A stretch of DNA of 64,000 bases from Firmicutes bacterium UBA2598 (GCA_002339345.1 DDKM01000060.1:1-64000); one strand, 5' to 3'; counted from the stretch's first letter, positions 1 to 9,830 are shown. Numbers and translations: made by a program. Notes: a model not told the origin generated them from the sequence alone.

Positions 1-37
1 TTCACCGCCAAGCTATCGCCCATGCCGGGCGCACCCC

Positions 38-73
38 AAAAAAACCCAGGAGGCAGTACTCCTGGGTTTTTTT
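38..73 (-). terminator. Rho-independent terminator, symmetrical
   Basis: Arms CCCAGGAG (45-52) and CTCCTGGG (59-66) enclose a 6-nt loop and are flanked by seven A on the left and seven T on the right, so the hairpin can stop transcription on both strands. It lies 16 bp past the stop of the chemoreceptor-like gene and closes the three-gene sigma-54 operon. Bases 1-37 hold nothing I can assign. Confidence 0.93.
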
Positions 74-89
74 GCCGTCGGCATCCACA

Positions 90-905
90 TTAAACACCAG
101 CCAGGCTTTCCGCCTCCTGGCGCAAATAGTTTACGGTGGCGTTGATCTCCTGTAAGGCGCTGGAAATTGCCACCATAGCCTCCGCTTGGCGTACGGCAAT
201 CCGTTCTATTTCCTCCATCCGAAGCTTTAAACCAGAATTGGATTGCCGCACCAAGTAAAGCAGTTCCTCCACCCGCTGGAGGGATCCGGCACTAGAATTG
301 GCCAGCTTGCGCATCTCTTCCGCCACCACCCCAAACCCCCGTCCAAGATCGCCCACCCTGGCCGCCTCAATGGCTGCATTTAGACCTAATAGGCTAGTCT
401 GGTCCGCTATCCTGCGCATCATCACCAAAATTTGATCCGTTTCCGCTACTCGTTCCGACGCATTGTCAGCCAATCTAAGCAATTCCTGCCCCAAGGCTGA
501 CATGCCTTGGGCCTGGAGGGTCACCTGGCTGGCAGATTCCCCCACCCGCTCAACCACACTGGCCAATTGTTCCGCCATCCGGTACAAATTGTCCTGATGC
601 TGGGTGGCCTCCATAAAAACTACCCCGCCTACCACCTGTCCATTAACCCGGATAGGGATGGCAATGCCCACATAGGGAAATCCAAACAGTTCCGGCCCTA
701 CCCTGGCCACCACCCTTTGACCGCTTTGCATGGCCTTTTTCAGGATGGTTCCTTCCTTAACCAGGTCACCAGCCCGGACCTTGTGATCCATCCGCTGTGC
801 CGGTACATAGCAGAGGTATTCTGTTTGGTTGGCCACGGCCACCGCCACATCTCCCACCACCAGGGAATTGATATATGGGGCGACCTGTACAAAAGCCTCC
901 AGCAT
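90..905 (-). CDS. Soluble methyl-accepting-chemotaxis-like signalling protein
   Basis: A 271-aa protein. Roughly residues 1-130 form a small ligand-sensing region with no transmembrane segment. The C-terminal half carries the conserved MCP hairpin tip (DQTSLLGLNAAIEAARVG, then GRGFGVVAEEMRKLA), which normally contacts CheA/CheW. The cytosolic form and short coiled coil suggest an intracellular sensor. I chose the ATG at 905, which has GGAGG five bases upstream; an in-frame TTG at 917 overlaps that site and is less likely. The gene starts 24 bp after the SDR stop, so it is probably the last gene of the sigma-54-controlled operon. The ligand is unknown; by context it could be a short-chain acid or CoA-pathway metabolite. 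Confidence 0.85.
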   Translation of the reverse strand: MLEAFVQVAPYINSLVVGDVAVAVANQTEYLCYVPAQRMDHKVRAGDLVKEGTILKKAMQSGQRVVARVGPELFGFPYVGIAIPIRVNGQVVGGVVFMEATQHQDNLYRMAEQLASVVERVGESASQVTLQAQGMSALGQELLRLADNASERVAETDQILVMMRRIADQTSLLGLNAAIEAARVGDLGRGFGVVAEEMRKLANSSAGSLQRVEELLYLVRQSNSGLKLRMEEIERIAVRQAEAMVAISSALQEINATVNYLRQEAESLAGV

Positions 906-929
906 TGTATCCTCCAAATGCCTTGTCCG

Positions 930-1670
930 TTATAATACCAACCCGCCGTCAACCTGTAAGACAACACCGTTAATAAAGCTGCTTTCATCAGAAGCCAAGA
1001 ACAGGAAGGCATGGGCGACATCAAGGGGGTAGCCCCACCGACCCAGGGGAGTCTTGTCCTTCATTAAATCCAGCACCTTTTGGGGCACCTTGGCGGTCAT
1101 ATCAGTAATAATAAACCCTGGTGCCACGGCATTGACCCGGATCCCCTTTTTGCCAAGTTCCTTGGCCCACGCCTTGGTCATGCCTATGACACCAGCCTTA
1201 GTGGCGGCGTAGTTGGTCTGTCCGATGTTACCGTAAACCCCCACCACCGATGAGGTAGTAATAATGCTGCCACTGCCCTGGTTTATCATCACCGGCGCCA
1301 CCGCCTGGGTGCAATGGAAAACTCCGGTGAGATTGACGGCAATGACCCTTTCCCACTGTTCCTTTGTCATTTTGGTCAAAAGGGCATCCTGGGTAATCCC
1401 GGCATTGTTCACCAGTACATCCACCCGGTCGAAACGGGATACGGCGGTATCAACCATGTCCTGCACCTGTGTCCGGTCGGTCACATCAACCTGACAAAAT
1501 ACCGCTTCAGCTCCTGCTTCCTGAAGCTCCCGCACCAGTTCCTGTCCGGCTGTGGCGTCAAAGTCCGCCACCACCAGTCTTGCTCCCTCCCTGGCAAATA
1601 CCGTTACCGTTTCCTTACCAATCCCCCTGGCCCCGCCGGTAACGATGGCTACCTTATCCTTCAACCGCAT
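930..1670 (-). CDS. SDR-family 3-oxoacyl/acetoacetyl-CoA reductase-like dehydrogenase
   Basis: A 246-aa classical short-chain dehydrogenase of FabG type. It has an N-terminal nucleotide-binding motif (TGGARGIG), NNAGIT, a catalytic Ser in TTSSVVG, and Tyr-x3-Lys in NYAATKAG. The C-terminus is the usual VDGGLVL. The family reduces 3-oxoacyl-ACP or 3-oxoacyl-CoA, or oxidises 3-hydroxyacyl substrates, with NAD(P)H. An ATG at 1670 has a good GGAAGGGGG site. It follows the CoA-transferase by 20 bp, so a role in 3-hydroxybutyrate/acetoacetate-type interconversion is more likely than fatty-acid synthesis. Substrate and cofactor preference cannot be read from the sequence. Confidence 0.85.
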   Translation of the reverse strand: MRLKDKVAIVTGGARGIGKETVTVFAREGARLVVADFDATAGQELVRELQEAGAEAVFCQVDVTDRTQVQDMVDTAVSRFDRVDVLVNNAGITQDALLTKMTKEQWERVIAVNLTGVFHCTQAVAPVMINQGSGSIITTSSVVGVYGNIGQTNYAATKAGVIGMTKAWAKELGKKGIRVNAVAPGFIITDMTAKVPQKVLDLMKDKTPLGRWGYPLDVAHAFLFLASDESSFINGVVLQVDGGLVL

Positions 1671-1690
1671 TTGTGTTCCCCCTTCCGTAT

Positions 1691-3247
1691 TTACACCGGC
1701 TTGATTAGACCCATGGGAGGATCCCGGAAGATCCTGTTGTCCATTTGCTTTAAACCACCGGCTATTCTCGGACGGAAAGCCATTTGATCCAGGATGTCCC
1801 GCTGCAGATCAACCCCCGGGGCTATTTCCTCCAGCCACAGCCCGTCCTCGCGCAGGGCAAAAACCGCCCTTTCCGTCACGTACAACACCGACTGCCGAAC
1901 TTCCCGGGCATACTCCCCGCTGAAGGTGATGTGTTCCACATTTTCCACCAGTTTGCGGTGCTGTCCTTCCCTCTTGATTACCAGTTTACCACCGGTCACT
2001 TCAACTTCCAACCCCCCGGCGGTGAAACTGCCGCAAAATACCACCTTTTTTGCGTTTTGGGAGATGTTGATAAAGCCGCCGGCACCGGCAATCCGGGGGC
2101 CGAATTTGCTTACATTGACATTGCCTGCGGCGTCCATCTGGGCCATGCCCAAAAAGGCCAGATCCAACCCACCGCCATCATAAAAATCGAACTGGTCCGG
2201 CTGATCGATAATGGCCTCGGGGTTTAGTGAAGCACCAAAACTAAGTCCACCGGCAGGAATGCCCCCAATGGGGCCGGATTCCAGGGTAAGGGTCATGGAA
2301 TCCAGAATGCCTTCCTCTGCTGCCACCACTGCCACCGCCTCTGGCAGTCCAATGCCCAGGTTGACCACGGCATCGGGAACCAGTTCCATGATTGCCCGCC
2401 GGGCCACAATTTTTCGCTCATCCAGTGGCAAAGGCGCAACGGTCCCCGCCGGGACCCGGATTTCCCCACAATAGGCTGGATTGTATTGTTCGGCAAAGGT
2501 CTGGCTATGGTTTTCCGGCTTGGCCACCACTACCACATCCACCAAAATACCGGGGATTTTCACCAATCTAGGATCAAGGGTGCCGGACCTGGTCACCCGC
2601 TCCACTTGAACAATCACGATACCACCCGAGTTTTTGGCGGCCTGGGCCATGGGTAACACCTCAAGAGTAACAACTTCCTTTTCCATGGTAATGTTTCCCC
2701 GTTCATCGGCGGTGGTTCCCCGCAACAATGCCACGTTGATAGGAAAGGCCCTGTAGAATAGCCTTTCCTTACCATCAATAGTGATCAACTCCACCAAGTT
2801 TCTGGTGGTCACACTGTTCAGTTTTCCACCCTGTATCCTGGGATCCACAAAGGTTTTTAAACCCACATGGGTGATGGTCCCAACCTTGCCGGCAGAAATA
2901 TCTCTGTATAAATGCGTAATGACCCCCTGGGGCAAATTATAGGCTTCTATTTTATTTTCGATGGCCAAACGCCCCAACCGTGGGGCCAGATTCCAGTGCC
3001 CGCCGATCACCCTGGCCACTAAACCTTCATGCCCCATATGGTTTAACCCCCTGAATTGGCCGTCACCCTGCCCAGCAGCGTATACCAAGCTGAGGTTGCG
3101 GGGACTCCCGGTTTTCAAAAACCGTTCCTCCAGGGCTGCGGTAAGTTCCTCGGGGTGGCAGTTCCCCACAAAACCACCAAAAGCGACCATATCCCCATCC
3201 TTGATCAACTGCACAGCTTCCGAGGCGGACAAAAACCGGGCAGCCAT
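1691..3247 (-). CDS. Family I acyl-CoA:carboxylate CoA-transferase (YdiF/Pct type)
   Basis: A 518-aa single-chain CoA-transferase with both alpha-like and beta-like halves, the normal length for acetate/propionate CoA-transferase (YdiF, Pct). The N-terminal half has the [12 protein letters not shown] glycine-rich CoA-binding segment. The C-terminal half has [10 protein letters not shown] followed by the [12 protein letters not shown] region that carries the catalytic Glu forming the glutamyl-CoA thioester. The start is the ATG at 3247 behind AAGGGGGAAGGG; an upstream in-frame extension to 3328 has no site of its own. It is the first gene after the sigma-54 promoter, and probably activates a short-chain or aryl acid with CoA from acetyl-CoA. 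The true acid substrate is unknown. Confidence 0.9.
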   Translation of the reverse strand: MAARFLSASEAVQLIKDGDMVAFGGFVGNCHPEELTAALEERFLKTGSPRNLSLVYAAGQGDGQFRGLNHMGHEGLVARVIGGHWNLAPRLGRLAIENKIEAYNLPQGVITHLYRDISAGKVGTITHVGLKTFVDPRIQGGKLNSVTTRNLVELITIDGKERLFYRAFPINVALLRGTTADERGNITMEKEVVTLEVLPMAQAAKNSGGIVIVQVERVTRSGTLDPRLVKIPGILVDVVVVAKPENHSQTFAEQYNPAYCGEIRVPAGTVAPLPLDERKIVARRAIMELVPDAVVNLGIGLPEAVAVVAAEEGILDSMTLTLESGPIGGIPAGGLSFGASLNPEAIIDQPDQFDFYDGGGLDLAFLGMAQMDAAGNVNVSKFGPRIAGAGGFINISQNAKKVVFCGSFTAGGLEVEVTGGKLVIKREGQHRKLVENVEHITFSGEYAREVRQSVLYVTERAVFALREDGLWLEEIAPGVDLQRDILDQMAFRPRIAGGLKQMDNRIFRDPPMGLIKPV

Positions 3248-3296
3248 ACCCTTCCCCCTTTCCAGTCTGTTCTCGCACAATAACGCACAATAAAAA

Positions 3297-3312
3297 TGCA
3301 AAAGCCGTGCCA
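3297..3312 (-). promoter_or_regulatory. Sigma-54 (-24/-12) promoter
   Basis: On the minus strand the bases read TGGCAC-GGCTT-TTGCA, a perfect fit to the RpoN consensus TGGCAC-N5-TTGCA with the GG and GC dinucleotides at the right spacing. It sits 50 bp before the CoA-transferase start, directly downstream of the AAA+ activator gene and its palindrome, so the expected transcription start is near 3285. Confidence 0.9.
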
Positions 3313-3393
3313 ACAGCCTTTGCTGCATAATTCACCCGTGCCTTTCCGGATCTTTGGAACGGACTCCCCTTCGGCCATGGATCTATTTTCCGA

Positions 3394-3437
3394 AATGGTG
3401 GAAGGCATTCCGGTGAACCGGAATGCCTTCCACCATT
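3394..3437. repeat. 44-bp perfect palindrome, probable activator binding site
   Basis: Two perfect 21-bp arms (3394-3414 and 3417-3437) surround a 2-bp centre. The palindrome is about 80 bp upstream of the sigma-54 -24 element, the usual distance for an upstream activating sequence, and 22 bp past the stop of the sigma-54 activator gene. No T-run follows on the minus strand, which argues against a simple terminator, though a hairpin in the activator mRNA would also form. Confidence 0.7.
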
Positions 3438-3459
3438 CGCGCACCTCAGCCCCCATTTC

Positions 3460-5517
3460 TCAGGCTGGTGGGTGCAGCTTATACCTGGCAATCTTTTCAT
3501 AAAGGGTGGATTTGCTCACCTGTAGTATTTTGGCTGCCTCCAAACAATTGCCCCGGGTCAGTTGGAGAGCCTCTTTGAGGAGGGTACGCTCGGTAGCTTC
3601 AACCGCTTGCCGTAAAGGTATCAAACTGCCCCCGGCGTGCACCACCCCAACCCGCTGGAGGTAATAGGGCAGGTGACTGATGGTGATGACGTCACCATCA
3701 ATAATGTTAAGGGCCCTTTCCAACACATTTTCCAGTTCCCGCACATTACCTGGCCACCCATATTGCCGTAAAACCTGCATCGCTTCCGGTGCCACCCCTT
3801 TGCGGGAACAACCTAGGGAGCGACAAAGTTTCAGCAAAAGATGCTCCACCAATAAATCAATGTCCTCCCGGCGCTCCCTGAGGGGCGGTATTTCCATGGT
3901 TACCACATTAAGCCGGTAAAAAAGGTCTTCCCGGAATCGCCCCCCCTGTACCATCTCCTCCAAGTTCTGGTTGGTAGCTGCCACCACCCGTACATCCACC
4001 TGCAGGGGGCGGGATTCCCCAAGACGTTCGATTTCCTTTTCCTGCAGAACCCGCAAAAGCTTGACCTGCATGTTCAAGGGCATGTCCCCGATCTCATCCA
4101 AAAAGATGGTGCCGCCATGGGCTAATTCGAATTTGCCTACCTGACCACCCTTACGGGCACCGGTAAAGGCACCCTCCCGGTAACCGAACAACTCGGATTC
4201 CAGCAGATTTTCCGGCAGGGCAGCACAATTAACCTTTACAAAGGGGCCCATGGCCCGAGGGCTGGCATTATGAATGGCATGGGCAAGCAGTTCCTTCCCA
4301 GTGCCGCTCTCCCCCCGGATCAATACCGTGGAATGGGTCCGTGCCACACGGTAGGCTAGACTCCTTAACTCTTCCACCTTTTTACTGGAGCCGATAATGC
4401 TATCGAGGCAGTATTTGGTTCCCTGGTGTTTTTTGAGTTCCCCCTTGTAGTATTCCAATTCATCCTGGAGACGGTTAAAACGGTCGGCCAGGGCCTGCAG
4501 ATCAGCCACATCCCGGAACAGCATGGTACCTACCGCTCCCACCACCTTTCCGTCCCGCTTGATGGGAATGCGGTTACATACCATGTCATGGCCTTTAATA
4601 CGCTGGATTTGCCCTATTTCCGCCTCACCGGTTTTGGCGACAATATGCATACGTGTGTTTTCGATTACTTCCGTCACCGGCCGCCCGATGGCGGTTTCCG
4701 GAGCAATACCCAGGAACTCGCCGTAAGATTTGCTGAGCATGGTGATAATACCCTCGGCATCAACCACCACCACCGCTTCATAGGCGGTATCCAAAACGGT
4801 GGCCAGGATATCACGATAACGCTTGACATCCCGTAACTCGGCCATCGCCTCTTCCAGTTCCGTTACATCCTGCAAAACAGCCACCGCACCTACCAGAACG
4901 CCGTCCAGAAAAACCGGATTGCGGTTGGATACATAGGTGTTTCCCCTGATTTGGATACGGGCGCCGGCCTGGGGCTTACCGGTGTCCAACACCTGTTGGA
5001 GGCCGGCATTGGGCACTACAGCCTTGATGGGCCGCCCAAGAATCTGGTCCAGAGGTTGTCCGACTACCTTTTCGAAGGGCCGGTTGCACAGGATTATCTT
5101 CTGCTCCAGGTTAATGGCCACAATGGCATTGGCCGCCGAGTCCAGCATCACGCGCATTTCCTGGTTCAATAGGCGCTGGCGGCCAAGGACCTCTTCCAGC
5201 AGATCCTCACGGGATACAGTTCCCAAAATGCCTTCGGCACCACAAACCACAACCCATGGTGTGGACAATTGCAATAGATCCTCCGGGGAGGACTCCGGTG
5301 ATACAACCGGTACAGGCAATACCAAATCAGCCGATAATCCGGTAGCCGGTTGACTGCTAGCAAGCCTGGCGGCGGTGACCACGCCCACCGGGCGCCCTTC
5401 TTTCACCACCACAGCTACCGTGCCATTGGCTTCAGTAACCATGGATAATATTTTATCAACGGGATCCGTAATCTGGCAAACAGGCACCGTGCGCATCAGG
5501 CGCCCGATGTCCGTCAT
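3460..5517 (-). CDS. Sigma-54-dependent transcriptional activator with CBS and PAS domains
   Basis: A 685-aa enhancer-binding protein. Order: a pair of CBS-like repeats (about 1-115), a PAS domain (about 120-235), a second PAS domain (about 245-350), a short coiled linker, an AAA+ domain (about 375-600) and a Fis-type helix-turn-helix at the C-terminus. Walker A is GESGTGKE, the sigma-54 contact loop GAFTGA is intact, and Walker B is FLDEIGDMP. The ATG at 5517 follows GGGAGGGAGGG. CBS repeats usually bind adenylates and PAS domains bind small aromatic or redox ligands, so it likely senses a metabolite rather than a phosphorylation signal. It is the natural regulator of the CoA-transferase operon just downstream. 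Confidence 0.93.
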   Translation of the reverse strand: MTDIGRLMRTVPVCQITDPVDKILSMVTEANGTVAVVVKEGRPVGVVTAARLASSQPATGLSADLVLPVPVVSPESSPEDLLQLSTPWVVVCGAEGILGTVSREDLLEEVLGRQRLLNQEMRVMLDSAANAIVAINLEQKIILCNRPFEKVVGQPLDQILGRPIKAVVPNAGLQQVLDTGKPQAGARIQIRGNTYVSNRNPVFLDGVLVGAVAVLQDVTELEEAMAELRDVKRYRDILATVLDTAYEAVVVVDAEGIITMLSKSYGEFLGIAPETAIGRPVTEVIENTRMHIVAKTGEAEIGQIQRIKGHDMVCNRIPIKRDGKVVGAVGTMLFRDVADLQALADRFNRLQDELEYYKGELKKHQGTKYCLDSIIGSSKKVEELRSLAYRVARTHSTVLIRGESGTGKELLAHAIHNASPRAMGPFVKVNCAALPENLLESELFGYREGAFTGARKGGQVGKFELAHGGTIFLDEIGDMPLNMQVKLLRVLQEKEIERLGESRPLQVDVRVVAATNQNLEEMVQGGRFREDLFYRLNVVTMEIPPLRERREDIDLLVEHLLLKLCRSLGCSRKGVAPEAMQVLRQYGWPGNVRELENVLERALNIIDGDVITISHLPYYLQRVGVVHAGGSLIPLRQAVEATERTLLKEALQLTRGNCLEAAKILQVSKSTLYEKIARYKLHPPA

Positions 5518-5598
5518 ATCCCTCCCTCCCTCGTTTGGCCATGATCTCTGTTCAAGATTTCGACAACAACGGGGTCCGTTCCTGCACCCCGGACCGAT

Positions 5599-6057
5599 TT
5601 ACACCAGCCCGGGAAACCCGTTTTGGCGTAAGGCCTCAAATAGTACGATGGCCACGGCGTTGGACAGGTTAAGTGAACGCGACCCTTCCCGCATGGGAAT
5701 ACGCACACAGCTTTCCGGCCGGGCGGCCAGCATTTCAGGCGGTAACCCCCTCGTTTCCGATCCGAACACCAGAAAATCATCCATCTGGTAGGTCACCTGG
5801 GAATAAAAGCGGCCTCCCTTGGTAGTTGCTAAATGCCACCGGGCGTTGGGATATTTGGCTTCCAACTGGCTGAAACTATCATGGTAATAAACCTCCACCA
5901 GATGCCAGTAATCAAGGCCGGCCCTTTTCAGTTGACGGTCATCAACGGAAAATCCCAGGGGACGGACCAGGTGGAGCTTGGCCCCCGTAGCGGCACAGGA
6001 CCGGGCGATATTACCGGTGTTCTGGGGTATTTCCGGCTGGACGAGCACCACATGCAT
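5599..6057 (-). CDS. trmL: tRNA (cytidine(34)-2'-O)-methyltransferase TrmL
   Basis: A 152-aa SPOUT methyltransferase of the TrmL/YibK group, which 2'-O-methylates the wobble base of tRNA-Leu with S-adenosylmethionine. Diagnostic motifs are present: QPEIPQNTGNIAR near the N-terminus, FGSETRGLP in the middle, and REGSRSLNLSNAVAI in the C-terminal trefoil-knot cofactor site. The start is taken as the ATG at 6057, eight bases after GAGGAG; a GTG at 6066 has no spacing to that site. It stands alone between the sigma-54 activator (80 bp gap, no clear terminator) and a divergent DMT gene. Confidence 0.93.
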   Translation of the reverse strand: MHVVLVQPEIPQNTGNIARSCAATGAKLHLVRPLGFSVDDRQLKRAGLDYWHLVEVYYHDSFSQLEAKYPNARWHLATTKGGRFYSQVTYQMDDFLVFGSETRGLPPEMLAARPESCVRIPMREGSRSLNLSNAVAIVLFEALRQNGFPGLV

Positions 6058-6142
6058 CCTTGTCACTCCTCGAACAGGCGCCGGGGGCGCCGGATTAGGT
6101 AAGGTTCAAGCCATAAGGTATAGAGAAGAATGGAGTAAGATC

Positions 6143-6571
6143 ATGACCTTTTCCTGGTTAGTTTGGGCCGGCGTTACCACGTTGTTATGGGGAATGGCGT
6201 CGGTAGTCGCCAAGCTCGGATTGGCACGGGTTGACCCCTTCATCGGCCTGTCCGTCCGTACCGCCGGGGTTGCCGTTGCCCTGGTCCTCACCGGCCTGGC
6301 CGCCGGTAAGTTCACCAGCTTTAAACATCTGGATACCAGGACACTAATCCTGCTCCTGGGGGAAGGCATACTGGCATCCTATTTGGGGCATCTAACCTAT
6401 TTTTATGCCCTCAAAACGGGAAGGGTATCCTCGGTGGTACCTATCACCGCCGCCTTCCCGTTAGTGGCCATGCTGGCAGCAATACTGGTGCTGGGTGAGA
6501 GGATTACCTTGGGGCGGACCTTGGGTAGCCTTTTGATAGTATTGGGAGCATACCTAATCAAACGCTTCTAA
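6143..6571 (+). CDS. Half-size EamA/DMT-family membrane transporter
   Basis: A 142-aa membrane protein with about five hydrophobic helices and a single EamA domain, the half-size form in which two subunits would make a full DMT carrier. Features include an N-terminal WxxxTTLLWG segment and a GLSVRTAGVAVAL helix; the last helix is LIVLGAYLIKR. The ATG at 6143 follows GGAGTAAGATC; a longer in-frame extension upstream overlaps the divergent trmL and is not credible. The stop codon overlaps the convergent DUF503 stop by four bases. Substrate unknown; DMT proteins export metabolites such as amino acids. Confidence 0.88.
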   Translation: MTFSWLVWAGVTTLLWGMASVVAKLGLARVDPFIGLSVRTAGVAVALVLTGLAAGKFTSFKHLDTRTLILLLGEGILASYLGHLTYFYALKTGRVSSVVPITAAFPLVAMLAAILVLGERITLGRTLGSLLIVLGAYLIKRF

Positions 6572-6849
6572 ATGATCTCCGTACCATAATCAATTATTTC
6601 CGCTGTCCCCGCCCGTTGAATGTAACCCACCACTGCTGCCAGCACCTGATTGACATGAATGTAATCATTACTCACGGTGGCGAAACCAAGACTGGCCCGC
6701 TGCCAGTTATCCAAGCTGCCTACTTCTGCAGCAGCCACGTTGAACCGGTGACGCACTTGATCCAGTAGTGCCCGCACAATCCTTCGCTTGTCCTTCAATG
6801 AACAGGATTCCCCTATGTACAACTCCACGGTGCAAATACCAACTACCAT
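6568..6849 (-). CDS. DUF503 (YlxP-like) protein
   Basis: A 93-aa protein of the DUF503 family, small ferredoxin-fold-like proteins often near ribosome-maturation genes in Firmicutes. The core CSLKDKRRIVRALLDQVRHRFNVAAAEVG is typical, as is the following SNDYIHVNQVL. I chose the ATG at 6849, preceded by GGGGGGTAGGGG, which gives the family's usual length; an ATG at 6885 has no clear site. Function is not established. It is convergent with the DMT gene, sharing CTAA at the stops. Confidence 0.85.
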   Translation of the reverse strand: MVVGICTVELYIGESCSLKDKRRIVRALLDQVRHRFNVAAAEVGSLDNWQRASLGFATVSNDYIHVNQVLAAVVGYIQRAGTAEIIDYGTEII

Positions 6850-7113
6850 TCCCCTACCCCCCCATTCTCCATCACTGTTCGCCATATAACATAACTTTTC
6901 CTATCTACAAACTATGGCCTGCCCGCAAATTGGACGGACCCACCGCTCTTCAGGCAGCGGGACCACCTCAGCGTTGGTCCATAGATTTTTACATAATTTT
7001 ATACTTTCCAACTTTTAAATAAAAAGGAAATTACACATGATTGTCGTAATATTTACGCAACAGCATAATGTATTTATCAAACCGGTCCCATGACGAGAAA
7101 CGGGGGGAGGACG
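6850..7113. other. AT-rich intergenic region before the cNMP/CBS gene
   Basis: About 260 bp separate the divergent DUF503 and cNMP/CBS/DUF294 genes. The part from 6975 to 7080 is AT-rich and probably carries promoters for both, but I see no convincing -35/-10 pair, terminator or hairpin. Confidence 0.4.
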
Positions 7114-9042
7114 GTGGACATAACCAGCATCGTCTCCGTCCTGCAGGCCATGGAACCATTTAAAACGGTCAGCCCGGATGTGCTGCAGGATTTGGCCGGT
7201 AAACTCCAGTACAAGGTATACCCCGAAAACAGCTACATGTTTAAACAGGGTTCCAAAAGCCTTGGACTCCTGTTCTTAATCGTGGATGGACTGGTGGAAA
7301 TCACCGTCACCAATGACAAGGGTGTAGAAAGCGTGTTCAGTTTTCGCCGCCAGTACGACTTTTTTGGGGAAACGGCGGTACTGAGCGGCAAGTCCTATCC
7401 GGCTTCCGCCCGGGCCAAAAAGGAGACCCATTGCCTTTTACTTACCCGCCAGCATTTTGAGGGTCTTATCCACAACAACCACGAGTTTGCCAGCCACTTC
7501 ACCGCCATCCTCAGTGAAAGGATGCGGACGTTATACGAGGAAGTGGTGGCAGAGCAATCTTACGAAGCCTACAGCAATTCGGAATCCCCCCTGTTCCGGA
7601 AAAGGGTGTCCGAGCTGATGTCCAGTCCAGTGATCACCTGCCAGGTGGATGACACGGTGGCAATGGTCGCCAGGACAATGGAACACCACAACATCAGTGG
7701 CGTGATTGTAGTGGACAGCCAGAACCGTCCGGTGGGGTTGTTGACGGAAAAGGATCTTGTCCGCCGGTTAATTACCTCCGACGGGCCCGTTCCCACCACC
7801 ATTAACGCCGGGGCGGTGATGAACCCTGTGCTCATCAGGGTGGATGCCTCCGCCTATTTTAACGAGGCACTGCTGGCAGTGGTGCAAAACCAGGTGAAAC
7901 ACCTGGCAGTGATGGATCAAGATCGGTTGATTGGCATCATCACCCTTGCGGATTTGTTAAAAACCAGGGCTACGGGAACTCTGCTGGTAGTCCACGATAT
8001 TGAAACCCAAACCACTCTGGAAGGTCTGGCCGCCATCGGCCGGGTAATTGACAATGTGCTAAACGCCATGGTGGCGGAAAAGGCGACTGCTTGGGAACTG
8101 TTCGGGGTATTGCATCAAATGCACGACCGGCTGACCCGCCGGGTAATCACTCTGTGTGAACAGGAAATGATCCAGGAGGGATTTGGGCCTCCCCCCGTTG
8201 AGTATTGCTGGTTAAACATGGGCAGTGCCGGCCGCAAGGAACAGTATCTGCGTACCGACCAAGACAATGCCCTGATCTATGCTGACAACGGTGATGCCGA
8301 ACAAAATAAACCCTATTTCCTCACCCTGGCGGGCAAAGTTGTGGATGGCCTGGCTGCCTGCGGTTTTGCTAAATGTAAGGGCAATGTAGTGGCCTCCAAT
8401 CCACAATGGTGTAAGTCCCTTGGACAGTGGGAGGAGACCATGCAACGGTGGATACACAAGGTGGAGCCATTTAACATCCGGATGCTCACTATCTTTCTGG
8501 ATTTCCGGGCAGTCTACGGTGCCACCCAATTGGCAAAACAATTGTGGGATACCATCTTCGGTATTTTCGAACAGTCTTATGCCATTTCCCACATGATGAC
8601 CTTTGATGACAATCAGTTCCGGGTGCCGGTCAGCCTGCTAGGAGGTTTTGTAACGGAAAAATCAGGTCCACATAAAAATGAAATAAACCTGAAAACAGCT
8701 GCCTGTACCCACATCGTGAACTGCCTGCGCATTTTCGCCGTAAAAAACCGGATTAGCGAAACGGCCACCTTTGAACGGCTACGTCTGCTGACTGATAAAA
8801 AAGCCATTCCGGCCGATGACGCCGAACTTTTTCATTTTGCCTATGAAACCCTGATGATGTTCAGGATCAGGGAAAACTTAAAAAAGGCCAAGCAAGGTAA
8901 GGAACCGGACAACTACATCAATCCACACCTGTTGAGCAAGCGGGAACAGTCCATTTTGAAAGATAGTTTTTCCGCCATCTCCCGCCTGCAAAAACTGACT
9001 AGCAACAGTTTTTCCATTTTTTGGCTGAATTACCTAAACTGA
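7114..9042 (+). CDS. Cyclic-nucleotide-binding/CBS/DUF294 nucleotidyltransferase-like protein
   Basis: About 642 aa. Order: cNMP-binding beta-barrel (about 10-130), paired CBS domains (about 165-290, with VGLLTEKDLVRRL and IGIITLADLL), a DUF294 putative nucleotidyltransferase (about 310-460, with GSAGRKEQ and TDQDNALIY as the catalytic-type motif) and a DUF294 C-terminal substrate-binding domain. These proteins are thought to be signalling transferases related to GlnD. I prefer the GTG at 7114, just after GGGGGAGG; an ATG at 7090 has no site. The exonuclease gene begins 20 bp after its stop, and this pair is common in bacteria, often near acetate or monocarboxylate transporters. Confidence 0.9.
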   Translation: MDITSIVSVLQAMEPFKTVSPDVLQDLAGKLQYKVYPENSYMFKQGSKSLGLLFLIVDGLVEITVTNDKGVESVFSFRRQYDFFGETAVLSGKSYPASARAKKETHCLLLTRQHFEGLIHNNHEFASHFTAILSERMRTLYEEVVAEQSYEAYSNSESPLFRKRVSELMSSPVITCQVDDTVAMVARTMEHHNISGVIVVDSQNRPVGLLTEKDLVRRLITSDGPVPTTINAGAVMNPVLIRVDASAYFNEALLAVVQNQVKHLAVMDQDRLIGIITLADLLKTRATGTLLVVHDIETQTTLEGLAAIGRVIDNVLNAMVAEKATAWELFGVLHQMHDRLTRRVITLCEQEMIQEGFGPPPVEYCWLNMGSAGRKEQYLRTDQDNALIYADNGDAEQNKPYFLTLAGKVVDGLAACGFAKCKGNVVASNPQWCKSLGQWEETMQRWIHKVEPFNIRMLTIFLDFRAVYGATQLAKQLWDTIFGIFEQSYAISHMMTFDDNQFRVPVSLLGGFVTEKSGPHKNEINLKTAACTHIVNCLRIFAVKNRISETATFERLRLLTDKKAIPADDAELFHFAYETLMMFRIRENLKKAKQGKEPDNYINPHLLSKREQSILKDSFSAISRLQKLTSNSFSIFWLNYLN

Positions 9043-9062
9043 GCCCAAAAGGAGTGACATCC

Positions 9063-9830
9063 ATGCTGACATACTTGCGTATCCTCTCCCGGCGCCCGGT
9101 TATCCGGCCCAACAGTGGTAGCAGCCCCTATGGCGGCCCCCCCCCAACGGCGGCAATTACTGCCCAGTTGAGGGCACAGGTACAGTCCTGTGCACAACAT
9201 TCCCGCATCTGGCAGTTTCAGCCCCTGCAAAGAATCAGGTTTGTGGTGGTGGACACCGAAACCACAGGGTTTTATCCCGCCCGTGGGGACGAAATAATAT
9301 CCGTTGGGGCAGTGGTGGTGGAAAACGGACAGATCCAGGCGGATCAAACCTTTCACCGGCTGGTGAACCCTTTCCGGCCAATCCCCCCTGCAATTACAGA
9401 CTTGACGGGAATTACCCAGGCCATGGTTGATGATCAGGCGGATATTTTCACGGTATTGAGCGAATTCCTTGATTTCCTGGAAGGAGGTTTGATTGTCGGG
9501 CACTGCATCGGGTTTGACCTGGAGTTTATTAACCGAAAACTTGGGGTTTACTGTGGAACCCATTTGCAAAACCCCCACCTGGATACAACCGCCCTCTCCC
9601 GGTCATTGCTGCCTTCCCTTGGAAACCATTCCCTGGATCACATCTTGAAGGTGTTGGAAATCCAACCTGTGGGCAGGCACACCGCCCTTGGGGATGCGAA
9701 GTTGACGGCCCAGATTTTAATTCATTTTCTGAAAAGTCCAAATCTAAGGAATATTTTCACTATAGAGTGCCTACACACTCTCTGCAGGCAGACTAACGTC
9801 CAAGGAGCATTTCCGCCAGTCTTTATGTAA
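9063..9830 (+). CDS. DEDDh 3'-5' exonuclease, DNA polymerase III epsilon-like
   Basis: A 255-aa protein with an Exonuc_X-T domain from about residue 58 onward. The three exonuclease motifs are visible: DTETTGF (ExoI), GHCIGFDLEF (ExoII), and HTALGDAKLTA (ExoIII with the DEDDh His). The ATG at 9063 follows AAAGGAGTGACATCC. The first ~55 residues are basic and Pro/Gly rich and match no known domain. It is coupled to the CBS/DUF294 gene. Because it lacks polymerase or helicase domains it is probably an accessory or signalling exonuclease, not the replicative epsilon subunit. Confidence 0.88.
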   Translation: MLTYLRILSRRPVIRPNSGSSPYGGPPPTAAITAQLRAQVQSCAQHSRIWQFQPLQRIRFVVVDTETTGFYPARGDEIISVGAVVVENGQIQADQTFHRLVNPFRPIPPAITDLTGITQAMVDDQADIFTVLSEFLDFLEGGLIVGHCIGFDLEFINRKLGVYCGTHLQNPHLDTTALSRSLLPSLGNHSLDHILKVLEIQPVGRHTALGDAKLTAQILIHFLKSPNLRNIFTIECLHTLCRQTNVQGAFPPVFM

